A stretch of 6,410 bases of DNA from Asaia bogorensis (GTDB lineage: Bacteria; Pseudomonadota; Alphaproteobacteria; Acetobacterales; Acetobacteraceae), in NCBI GenBank assembly GCA_945886995.1, contig CAMCZJ010000174.1:1-6410 (forward strand), read 5' to 3'. A program made the translations under genes and the position numbers. Positions 1 to 5,362 of this stretch are shown here, one piece after another. A model generated the notes under the pieces. It was not told where the DNA came from. It did not search any database and saw only the letters and a list, made by a program, of their open reading frames with translations. How positions within the stretch are numbered: the first letter of the stretch is position 1; every line of letters begins with the position of its first letter.

Positions 1-194
1 GGATTATGGATGCGCATGAAGACATCGGCGCCCGCCGCCGGCGGCTCCATGATGATCAATTGGTCGCAGCCAATGCCACGCCGGCGATCCGCCAGCGCCA
101 CCATTTCGGCACGCGTGAGCCCAAGCGGTGCGGCGCGGCCATCCAGCACCACGAAATCATTGCCGAGCCCATGCATCTTGCGGAAAGAAAGCAT
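1..194 (-). CDS. dapF: Diaminopimelate epimerase, N-terminal part (cut by left edge)
   Basis: DapF interconverts LL- and meso-diaminopimelate in the cytoplasm, the last step before meso-DAP is used for lysine and peptidoglycan. Only the first 64 codons plus two bases of a Pro codon are present. The translation begins MLSFRKMHGLGNDFVVLDG, the family's N-terminal signature, followed by ADRRRGIGCDQLIIMEPP (residues 35-52) and MRIHN at 60-64. Asn12, Gln45 and Asn64 match by context the substrate-contacting Asn11, Gln44 and Asn64 of E. coli DapF. The catalytic cysteines lie beyond the edge and cannot be judged. I chose the ATG at 194; an internal ATG at codon 7 would cut into the conserved first strand. 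No Shine-Dalgarno sequence precedes the start, which may fit a leaderless transcript (see the -10-like element at 202-207). It lies 61 bases downstream of cheZ on the same strand, so co-transcription is also possible. Confidence 0.95.
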   Translation of the reverse strand, partial: MLSFRKMHGLGNDFVVLDGRAAPLGLTRAEMVALADRRRGIGCDQLIIMEPPAAGADVFMRIHN

Positions 195-201
195 GGGCCG
201 T

Positions 202-230
202 GATATAGGCCGCCCGGGCGCGAACCGGAA
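202..230 (-). promoter_or_regulatory. Candidate promoter giving a leaderless dapF mRNA
   Basis: Read on the minus strand, TATATC (207-202, preceded by C, so CTATAT as in many alphaproteobacterial -10 boxes) ends seven bases before the dapF ATG. Transcription would therefore begin at or within a base or so of the start codon. Seventeen bases upstream of the -10 is TTCCGG (230-225), a poor -35 match. The lack of any Shine-Dalgarno motif before dapF agrees with a leaderless start. The weak -35 keeps confidence low; dapF may simply be read from the cheZ transcript. Confidence 0.3.
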
Positions 231-255
231 CCCGCTTAACGGGTGCCTGGAAGAT

Positions 256-876
256 TTACCCGTTCAGCAGCCGGTCGATCTCATCCTGTTCCAGATCGGG
301 ACCGGCCTTCTTCGGGTCTGCCACGGTTTGCACCACGCCCTTCAGTTCCACCTTGGGGCGGGACGCGTTGGGGCCGGGTTGGGCGTTTTCGGGCAGGATG
401 TCCTCCAGGATCGATTCCACCTGCTGCAAATCCCGAATGGCGCGGCGGATGCGCTGGCCGGTCAGATCCTGGAAGGAGCATGCCTCAAAAATGGCATTCA
501 CCCTTTCGGTGATGGCCGGCAGGGCATCCGGGCTGCCCGAGCCCTTTTCAAGCCATTCCTGAATGGCCTCGGCGGCTTCCAGAATGGTATTGGCGGCTGC
601 TTCCGTCGCCTGGACCACCGCCTCAAGCTCCTGGCCGGAGGTGCGGTTGCCCGGCTGAGGCGCGGAAATCATGCCGGCGATTCTTTCATGAACGGAGGAT
701 ATCTGGCTGGCCAGGTTCTCCTCGCTCATGCCCAGAAGCTGCACGCTGGCGGATACCTCGGCGCTGACTTCGGAGATGCGGCGGTCCATAAAGGCGCGCA
801 AATCGCCAAAAAGGGGCTCCATAGCGGCCCTGAGCACTTCCGGGTCCGGCACTGTATCCGCTTGCGAATGCGACAT
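256..876 (-). CDS. cheZ: CheZ-family CheY-phosphate phosphatase
   Basis: A 206-residue cytoplasmic protein, close in length to E. coli CheZ (214). CheZ hydrolyses phospho-CheY and ends the signal to the flagellar motor. Residues 134-145 read SFQDLTGQRIRR, the family's catalytic helix motif; Asp137 and Gln141 correspond to Asp143 and Gln147 of E. coli CheZ, where the Gln positions the attacking water. The rest is Ala/Glu-rich and almost entirely helical, as expected for a long four-helix-bundle dimer. After a Pro-rich linker (about 162-193) the C-terminus ends EQDEIDRLLNG, resembling the CheY-binding tail of E. coli CheZ. The ATG at 876 has AGGA (889-886) nine bases upstream; a longer reading frame extends to 1110 but its extra residues look non-coding and lack a ribosome site. 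No cheY, cheA or flagellar gene is adjacent, so the partner CheY is encoded elsewhere. The specific CheY target is unknown. Confidence 0.88.
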   Translation of the reverse strand: MSHSQADTVPDPEVLRAAMEPLFGDLRAFMDRRISEVSAEVSASVQLLGMSEENLASQISSVHERIAGMISAPQPGNRTSGQELEAVVQATEAAANTILEAAEAIQEWLEKGSGSPDALPAITERVNAIFEACSFQDLTGQRIRRAIRDLQQVESILEDILPENAQPGPNASRPKVELKGVVQTVADPKKAGPDLEQDEIDRLLNG

Positions 877-976
877 GAGACTTCGTCCTGAATCCAAAGG
901 GCGGCCAAACCGCCGGGTGATCACGGGGACATTAAACACCCATAAAGGTGAAATCTCCGTTTCTCTGGGGCGGGTC

Positions 977-1005
977 TTGTGTGGAAAACTTTGCGGCGCT
1001 ATAGC
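977..1005 (+). promoter_or_regulatory. Candidate housekeeping promoter for rpmI-rplT-pheS-pheT
   Basis: TTGTGT (977-982) and TATAGC (1000-1005) are separated by exactly 17 bases. With flanking bases this reads CTTGTG...CTATAG, close to the CTTGAC/CTATAT pattern typical of alphaproteobacterial sigma-70 promoters. Transcription would start near 1011-1013, giving a leader of roughly 110 bases before rpmI. It is the best-placed candidate in the intergenic region and points towards the ribosomal protein genes. The match was found by eye, not by scoring. Confidence 0.5.
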
Positions 1006-1021
1006 CCCGCCTCCCGCGCCG

Positions 1022-1120
1022 TGGCCCCATGGACATGCCCGGCCGGAACCCCCTTCCCACCGCATGGTGCGGCCTCGGCAACGGGTGCAAGGCGGAAGGG
1101 CTGACCCCACAGGAGGGCCA
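1022..1120 (+). promoter_or_regulatory. Structured 5' leader of rpmI, possible ribosomal-protein operator
   Basis: Several complementary segments can be paired by eye. TGGCCC (1022-1027) pairs with GGGCCA (1115-1120), which overlaps the end of the rpmI Shine-Dalgarno site. CCCTTCC (1051-1057) pairs with GGAAGGG (1094-1100). GCCT (1072-1075) pairs with AGGC (1090-1093), stacking directly on the previous stem. CCGCA-TGG-TGCGG (1060-1072) forms a small hairpin that shares base 1072 with that stem. An alternative GGG-CTGA-CCC hairpin (1098-1107) competes with the second stem. In E. coli, L20 represses translation of this gene pair by binding a structured mRNA upstream of rpmI; a similar role here is inference. 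GC-rich DNA offers chance pairings, so this needs covariation support. Confidence 0.3.
1111..1116 (+). promoter_or_regulatory. rpmI ribosome binding site
   Basis: A full AGGAGG lies five bases before the ATG at 1122. It fixes the rpmI start there and argues against the in-frame ATG at 1029, which would add 31 residues not found in L35 proteins. Confidence 0.85.
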
Positions 1121-1121
1121 A

Positions 1122-1328
1122 ATGTCCAAGATGAAGACGAAATCTAGCGTGAAAAAGCGCTTCCGTCTGACCGCGACCGGTAAGGTCAAGGCAGGCGGTG
1201 GCTTCAAGCGCCATATGCTGTCCGCCAAGCGGTCCAAGATGAAGCGCCAGAACCGCGGTACCTTCGTGCTGGATAAGCAGGATGGTGATACCGTGAAGCA
1301 GTGGATGCCCTATGGGCTGGACCGGTAA
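1122..1328 (+). CDS. rpmI: 50S ribosomal protein L35
   Basis: A 68-residue, very basic protein of the usual L35 length (about 65). It begins MSKMKTKSSVKKRFRLTATG, the family signature, followed by FKRHMLSAKRSKMKRQ (about 28-43) and ends near MPYGLDR. L35 is a small structural protein of the large ribosomal subunit. A perfect AGGAGG five bases upstream sets the start. It is the first gene of the rightward block, 15 bases before rplT. In many bacteria infC sits directly upstream; here the upstream gene is a divergent cheZ, so rpmI appears to be led by its own promoter and leader. Confidence 0.97.
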   Translation: MSKMKTKSSVKKRFRLTATGKVKAGGGFKRHMLSAKRSKMKRQNRGTFVLDKQDGDTVKQWMPYGLDR

Positions 1329-1343
1329 AGGGAGGGACGCAAA

Positions 1344-1703
1344 ATGGCTCGTGTAAAACGCGGCGTTACGAAGCACGCCCGCCACAAGAAGATTCTCAAG
1401 CTTTCTGAAGGCTATGTCGGCCGGTCCGGCACCGCCTACCGCCCCGCTTTGGAGCGGGTGGAAAAGGCGCTGCAATATGCCTATCGCGACCGTCGCAACA
1501 AGAAGCGCGATTTCCGCGGCCTTTGGATCCAGCGCATCAACGCTGCCGTCCGTGAACATGGCCTGACCTATTCCCGCTTTATCGCCGGCATCAAGGCGGC
1601 GGGGATTGAGATGGACCGCAAGGTTATGGCGGCACTTGCCTTTGACGAACCGGCGGCCTTCGCGGCGCTGGTGGAAAAGGCGAAGGCGGCGGGCGCCGCC
1701 TGA
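1344..1703 (+). CDS. rplT: 50S ribosomal protein L20
   Basis: A 119-residue basic protein of standard L20 length. The N-terminus MARVKRGVTKHARHKKILK and the following GYVGRSGTAYRPALERVEKALQ region are the conserved rRNA-binding extension and first helices; RDRRNKKRDFRGLWIQRINA (48-67) and the C-terminal globular part complete the family pattern. L20 is an early assembly protein of the 50S subunit, and in E. coli and Bacillus it also autoregulates its own operon by binding leader mRNA. GGAGG at 1331-1335, eight bases before the ATG, supports the start. It follows rpmI by 15 bases and is surely co-transcribed with it. The gene ends in an Ala-rich tail at a TGA, just upstream of a strong hairpin. 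Confidence 0.98.
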   Translation: MARVKRGVTKHARHKKILKLSEGYVGRSGTAYRPALERVEKALQYAYRDRRNKKRDFRGLWIQRINAAVREHGLTYSRFIAGIKAAGIEMDRKVMAALAFDEPAAFAALVEKAKAAGAA

Positions 1704-1709
1704 TTACCG

Positions 1710-1731
1710 CCGCCCCGGATCACCGGGGCGG
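1710..1731 (+). terminator. Strong hairpin just after rplT, no U-tract
   Basis: CCGCCCCGG (1710-1718) and CCGGGGCGG (1723-1731) form a perfect 9-bp stem around the tetraloop ATCA, starting seven bases after the rplT stop. What follows (AGACCCAGC) has no T-run, so this is unlikely to be an efficient intrinsic terminator alone. It could act as a 3' stabiliser or processing boundary for a shorter rpmI-rplT mRNA. The hairpin is seen directly; its role is inference. Confidence 0.55.
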
Positions 1732-1747
1732 AGACCCAGCATCACGC

Positions 1748-1789
1748 AAGGGCCGCTTCCTGGTTGCACCTGGGATGCGGCCCTTTGTT
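1748..1789 (+). terminator. Terminator- or attenuator-like hairpin upstream of pheS
   Basis: AAGGGCCGC (1748-1756) pairs perfectly with GCGGCCCTT (1777-1785). The 20-base interior can continue the stem: TCC (1758-1760) with GGA (1773-1775) and GGT (1762-1764) with ACC (1768-1770), loop TGC. The right arm runs into T1784-T1786, G, TT, a short, interrupted T-tract as in moderate intrinsic terminators. It lies between rplT and pheS and its T-tract ends 17 bases before the pheS ATG. It may let only part of the transcription through, reducing synthetase expression relative to the ribosomal proteins. No leader peptide rich in Phe codons, as in enteric pheM, is visible, so classical Phe attenuation is not supported. 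Confidence 0.5.
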
Positions 1790-1810
1790 CATGTGGACCT
1801 GCCTTCATGA
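1775..1810 (+). CDS. Possible 11-residue upstream ORF coupled to pheS
   Basis: ATG at 1775 opens MRPFVHVDLPS and stops at TGA 1808-1810, which overlaps the pheS ATG as ATGA. Its start codon lies at the base of the right arm of the preceding hairpin. There is no convincing Shine-Dalgarno site before it and only one Phe codon. PheS itself has only a weak ribosome site (GTGGA at 1793-1797), so coupling through the overlap is conceivable. A reading frame this short arises easily by chance. Confidence 0.13.
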   Translation: MRPFVHVDLPS

Positions 1811-2886
1811 CCGATGATCTTGCTGCCCTTAGGGCCGAAACCGAAGCCGCGATTGCCGCCGCCGCTGATCCGCGCGCGCTGGATGCGGTGCGTGTGGCCG
1901 TTTTGGGCAAATCCGGCAGCCTGACCGCGCTGCTGAAGGGGCTTGGTGCCGTAGCACCGGAAGCGCGCAAAGAACGCGGTGCGGCGCTGAACCAGGTGAA
2001 GTCCGCAATTGAAGCTGCCTTGGAAGCGCAGCGCGCCGTGGTGGAAGCCCGCGCATTGGATGCGCGCTTGGCAGCCGAACGCATGGATGTATCCCTGCCG
2101 CCGCGCCCCTTCGCGCCGGGCACGGCAGCGGAAGGCGGCATTCATCCAATCGCCCGCACCATGGAAGAACTGACCACACTGTTCGGCGCCATGGGCTTCA
2201 AGGTGGCCGAAGGCCCCGATATCGAAAGCGATTGGCATAATTTCGGCGCGCTCAATATCCCAGACCACCACCCAGCGCGGCAGGATCATGATACGTTTTA
2301 TGTGCCCGCGGTTGATGGGCGCAGGCCTGTGCTGCGCACGCATACGTCGCCCGTGCAAATTCGCACCATGCTGACCGAAGCGCCGCCCATTCGCGTGATT
2401 GTACCTGGCCGCACCTATCGCGCAGATCATGATGCGACGCATTCGCCAATGTTTCATCAGGTGGAAGGCTTGGTGATTGATCGGAACATCCATCTTGGTC
2501 ATTTGAAGGGCTGCCTGATTGATTTTCTGCGCGCCTTTTTCGGCATTGCCGATTTGCCGGTGCGTTTCCGCGCTTCCTATTTCCCCTTCACGGAACCTTC
2601 CATGGAAGTGGATATCGGCTGGAGCCGTAAGACCGGCGAATTGGGCAAGGGTGGCGATTGGCTGGAGATTTTGGGTTCTGGCATGGTGCACGCAAAGGTG
2701 CTGGCGAATTGCGGCATTGACCCGCGCGAATGGCAGGGCTTTGCCTTCGGCATGGGGATTGAACGCATCACCATGCTGAAGCACGGTATTCCTGATCTGC
2801 GCCCCTTCTATGAAGCCGATATCCGCTGGCTGCGCCATTACGGTGCCGATCCGCTTTCACCAGCTTCTTTGGTGGAAGGAGTGTAA
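1807..2886 (+). CDS. pheS: Phenylalanyl-tRNA synthetase alpha subunit
   Basis: A 359-residue class II synthetase subunit that, with PheT, forms the (alpha-beta)2 enzyme charging tRNA-Phe. Residues 1-90 are the Ala/Glu-rich coiled-coil arm that contacts tRNA. The catalytic domain begins at GGIHPIARTMEEL (110-122, motif 1 region), continues with THTSPVQIR (178-186) and VIVPGRTYRAD (198-207) with HSPMFHQVEGL (212-222) (motif 2), FTEPSMEVDI (261-270), and motif 3 GFAFGMGIERITML (311-324). Ala313 in GFAFGMG appears to match E. coli Ala294, which shapes the Phe side-chain pocket, so ordinary Phe specificity is expected. The 15 or so residues after WLRHYG are a short, non-conserved tail. The ATG at 1807 gives the conserved family length; the frame is open 67 codons further upstream but that stretch overlaps rplT and is not PheS-like. 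The ribosome site is weak (GTGGA). pheT follows after four bases. Confidence 0.98.
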   Translation: MTDDLAALRAETEAAIAAAADPRALDAVRVAVLGKSGSLTALLKGLGAVAPEARKERGAALNQVKSAIEAALEAQRAVVEARALDARLAAERMDVSLPPRPFAPGTAAEGGIHPIARTMEELTTLFGAMGFKVAEGPDIESDWHNFGALNIPDHHPARQDHDTFYVPAVDGRRPVLRTHTSPVQIRTMLTEAPPIRVIVPGRTYRADHDATHSPMFHQVEGLVIDRNIHLGHLKGCLIDFLRAFFGIADLPVRFRASYFPFTEPSMEVDIGWSRKTGELGKGGDWLEILGSGMVHAKVLANCGIDPREWQGFAFGMGIERITMLKHGIPDLRPFYEADIRWLRHYGADPLSPASLVEGV

Positions 2887-2890
2887 GGCG

Positions 2891-5362
2891 ATGAAATTCA
2901 CCTTTTCCTGGCTGAAGGCGCATCTTGATACCCAAGCCACGCTGGAAGAAATTCTGACCGCGCTGAATACCATCGGGCTTGAGGTTGAAGGTGTGGAAGA
3001 TCGCGGTGCTGCGCTCGCGAATTTTCGCATTGCCCATGTGGTGGAAGCCGAACAGCACCCCAATGCGGATCGGCTGCGCGCGCTGAAGGTTGATACGGGC
3101 GATGGCAAGCTGCTTTCCGTTGTCTGCGGTGCGCCCAATGCGCGCGCGGGCATGAAGGGTGTGGCGGCTTTGCCTGGCGCCTTTATTCCCGGCACCGGCA
3201 TTACGTTGAAGGCTGGCGAAATTCGCGGCGTGAAATCAGAAGCGATGATGCTCTCCGCGCGCGAAATGGGCCTGGGTGACGATCACACCGGCATTGTTGA
3301 TCTGCCCGCGGAAGCGCCGCTCGGTGAAGCCTATGTGCGTTGGGCGGGGCTAGATGACCCGATTATTGAAATCAGCGTGACCCCCAATCGTGGCGATGCG
3401 CTTTCCGTCCATGGCGTGGCGCGGGATTTGGCCGCCGCCGGGCTTGGGCGGTTGAAGCCGCTGCCCACGCCTGCGATCAAGCCTGCCTATGCTTCACCGC
3501 TGGTCTGGGAAATCGCTGATCCGCGCGCCTGTGATTACGTGCTGGGCCGCGCCATTCGCGGCGTGAAGAACGGGCCTTCGCCGAAATGGTTGCAGGATTG
3601 GTTGGTGGCGATTGGCCAACGCCCGATCAATGCGCTGGTGGATGTGACCAATCTTTTCACCTTCGGCCTTGGCCGGCCCTTGCATGTGTTTGATGTGGCG
3701 AAGGTGCATGGCACAACGCTGACCATGCGTATGGCGCGCGAAGGTGAAAGCCTGCTGGCGCTGAATGGTAAGACTTACGCGCTGACGCCGGAAGATGGCA
3801 TCATCGCCGATGAGGCCGGGCCGGAAGCGCTTGGCGGTATCATCGGTGGCGAAGCGACGGGTTGCGATGAAGCCACCACCGAATGCTTCATCGAATGCGC
3901 GATTTTCGACCCCGTGCGCATCGCGCTGTCGGGCCGGCGCCATGATGTGCGCACCGATGCACGCGCCCGCTTTGAACGCGGTGTGGATCAGGCATTGCCG
4001 AGGCTGGCGCTTGACCTTGCGACACAAGCGATGATGGAGATGTGCGGCGGCGAGGCGAGCGAAGTGGCGGGCGCCGGGCCGGAACCCGCCTGGCAGCGCC
4101 AAGCCAGCCTACGCTTTGAACGCCTGGCAAGCTATGGCGGCGATGATGTAGCGCCAGTCCGTGCCGTGGAAATCCTGCAAAGCCTGGGCTTCACCGTGGC
4201 GGCGCGGGATGCAGCGCGCGTGACGGTCAATGTGCCAAGCTGGCGCAATGATGTGGCGGGCAAGGGCGCCTTGGCTCAGGCGGCTGAATTGTCGCCGGAA
4301 CGCGCCAAGGCCGCTGCCGAAGGCTGCGCCGAAGTAGAACCGGAATGCGATTTGCTTGAAGAAGTGCTGCGTATTCGCGGGTTGAATACCATCACGCCGG
4401 TGTCGCTGCCGGTCAGCGGCATTATCCCGCCGCCCGCCTTTACGGCGAAGCAGGCGCGGGCATCGCTGGCGCGGCGCGTGTTGGCGGCGCGCGGCATGCA
4501 GGAAGCGGTGACCTTCGCCTTTATGGAATCCAAAACCGCAGCGCTGTTTAGTGAAACGCCGGTAGCGCTGCGGCTGGAAAACCCCATCGCGGAAGATTTG
4601 GATCAGATGCGCCCAACGCCGGTGGCGTCCCTGCTGTTGGCGGCAGCGCGCAATGCAGCGCGCGGTTTTGCTGATGTCGCGCTCTGTGAAATCGGCGCTG
4701 CCTATCGTGATGTAACCCCAGCAGGCCAAATGGCGGTCGCTGCCGGGGTGCGCCATGGCGCCACGCCGCGCCATTGGGCAGAAGCCGCGCGCGGTGTTGA
4801 TGCCTTGGATGCCAAGGGCGATGCCATGGCCGTGCTGGCCGCGCTTGGCGTGCCGGCGGCCGCGCTTTCCGTCACCGCCGATGCGCCAGGCTTTTATCAT
4901 CCGGGCCGGTCTGGGCTGGTGCGCCAAGGCCCCAAGACGGTATTGGCGAGCTTCGGCGAAATCCATCCGCGCGTTCTGGCAGCCCTCGACCTGCCTGGCC
5001 CGGCGGTGGCGTTTGAGGTGTTTCTGGATGCCATCCCGGAACCCAAGCGCCGCAAAAAGGGTGCGCCCGATCTGCCTTCCTTCCAGCCATTGCAGCGCGA
5101 TTTCGCCTTTCTGGTGGATGAGGGTGTGGCCGCTGATGCGCTGCTCCGCGCCGCGCGTGGGGCGGAACGCACACTGATCACCGATGTCGCGCTGTTTGAC
5201 CGTTATGCGGGGGATAAGCTGCCGGAAGGCAAAGTCAGCCTTGCTTTGCAAGTGACCATCCAGCCGCGCGAGGCAACGCTGACAGACTCGCAAATTGAAG
5301 CTGTGGCGGAGAAGATTGTGGCCGCGGTCAGTAAAGCGACCGGGGCCGTACTGCGCGCATGA
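2891..5362 (+). CDS. pheT: Phenylalanyl-tRNA synthetase beta subunit
   Basis: An 823-residue beta subunit, somewhat longer than E. coli PheT (795). Order of domains: N-terminal MKFTFSWLKAHLDT; OB-fold tRNA-binding domain about 40-150 with HPNADRLRALKVDTGD (56-71) and VVCGAPNARAGMKG; B3/B4 editing domain about 210-385, with His265 (GRPLHVFD), Glu335 (ECAIFDP) and Thr355 (RTDARARFERGVD) matching by context the E. coli proofreading residues His261, Glu334 and Thr354; B5 domain about 405-500; inactive synthetase-like domain about 515-710; C-terminal anticodon-binding FDX-ACB domain about 728-823 starting PSFQPLQRDFAFLVDE. It edits mischarged Tyr-tRNA-Phe and binds tRNA. AAGGAG at 2876-2881 inside the end of pheS, nine bases from ATG 2891, fixes the start. 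The B5 domain carries an unusual extra segment (annotated separately). The stop overlaps the next gene's ATG. Confidence 0.98.
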   Translation: MKFTFSWLKAHLDTQATLEEILTALNTIGLEVEGVEDRGAALANFRIAHVVEAEQHPNADRLRALKVDTGDGKLLSVVCGAPNARAGMKGVAALPGAFIPGTGITLKAGEIRGVKSEAMMLSAREMGLGDDHTGIVDLPAEAPLGEAYVRWAGLDDPIIEISVTPNRGDALSVHGVARDLAAAGLGRLKPLPTPAIKPAYASPLVWEIADPRACDYVLGRAIRGVKNGPSPKWLQDWLVAIGQRPINALVDVTNLFTFGLGRPLHVFDVAKVHGTTLTMRMAREGESLLALNGKTYALTPEDGIIADEAGPEALGGIIGGEATGCDEATTECFIECAIFDPVRIALSGRRHDVRTDARARFERGVDQALPRLALDLATQAMMEMCGGEASEVAGAGPEPAWQRQASLRFERLASYGGDDVAPVRAVEILQSLGFTVAARDAARVTVNVPSWRNDVAGKGALAQAAELSPERAKAAAEGCAEVEPECDLLEEVLRIRGLNTITPVSLPVSGIIPPPAFTAKQARASLARRVLAARGMQEAVTFAFMESKTAALFSETPVALRLENPIAEDLDQMRPTPVASLLLAAARNAARGFADVALCEIGAAYRDVTPAGQMAVAAGVRHGATPRHWAEAARGVDALDAKGDAMAVLAALGVPAAALSVTADAPGFYHPGRSGLVRQGPKTVLASFGEIHPRVLAALDLPGPAVAFEVFLDAIPEPKRRKKGAPDLPSFQPLQRDFAFLVDEGVAADALLRAARGAERTLITDVALFDRYAGDKLPEGKVSLALQVTIQPREATLTDSQIEAVAEKIVAAVSKATGAVLRA
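4253..4348 (+). other. Extra loop of about 27 residues in the PheT B5 domain
   Basis: In E. coli PheT, Mg2+-coordinating Asp452 (in a WRxD motif) and Asp458 (before LIEE) are six residues apart. Here the equivalents are Asp454 (PSWRND) and Asp487 (ECDLLEE), 33 apart, so residues 455-486 hold about 27 more residues than E. coli. The segment is Ala/Glu-rich, looks helical (SPERAKAAAEGCAEVEPE) and contains two Cys (479 and 486). The frame is intact and all four metal-ligand equivalents (Asp454, Asp487, Glu490, Glu491) are kept. Likely a lineage-specific surface loop; its distribution is unknown to me. Confidence 0.7.

Noticed and set aside
230..244. Small hairpin ACCCG-loop-CGGGT downstream of cheZ as a terminator
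   Set aside because: Only 5 bp and no T-tract in the cheZ direction; not enough to call a terminator.
10..891. Plus-strand open frame of 293 codons across dapF and cheZ
   Set aside because: It lies opposite two recognisable minus-strand genes and across their intergenic gap, and its translation resembles no family.
900..914. Inverted repeat GGCGG/CCGCC in the cheZ leader
   Set aside because: A 5-bp stem in GC-rich DNA is expected by chance, and no recognised operator matches it.
877..1110. In-frame N-terminal extension of the cheZ reading frame by 78 residues
   Set aside because: The added residues are Pro/Arg/Gly-rich and unlike CheZ, no ribosome site precedes the far ATG, and the region carries the rpmI promoter. 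ATG 876 has a proper AGGA upstream.
1029..1121. In-frame 31-residue extension upstream of rpmI
   Set aside because: L35 proteins start at the M-x-KMKTKS motif and a perfect AGGAGG precedes ATG 1122.
1606..1806. Open frame of 67 codons upstream of and in frame with pheS
   Set aside because: It overlaps rplT in another frame, is Arg/Trp/Pro-rich and contains the two hairpins; it is absent from known PheS proteins and is a by-product of GC-rich sequence.
1704..1806. Phe-codon leader peptide (pheM-like attenuation) before pheS
   Set aside because: No short frame with a run of Phe codons is present; the only mini-ORF has a single Phe.
1789..2838. Antisense open frame of 349 codons opposite pheS
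   Set aside because: Its composition (His/Gln/Arg-rich) mirrors the codon bias of pheS on the opposite strand, with no recognisable domain.
4109..5293. Antisense open frame of 394 codons opposite pheT
   Set aside because: It is a shadow of pheT with no family resemblance or ribosome site; pheT in the sense frame is unmistakable.
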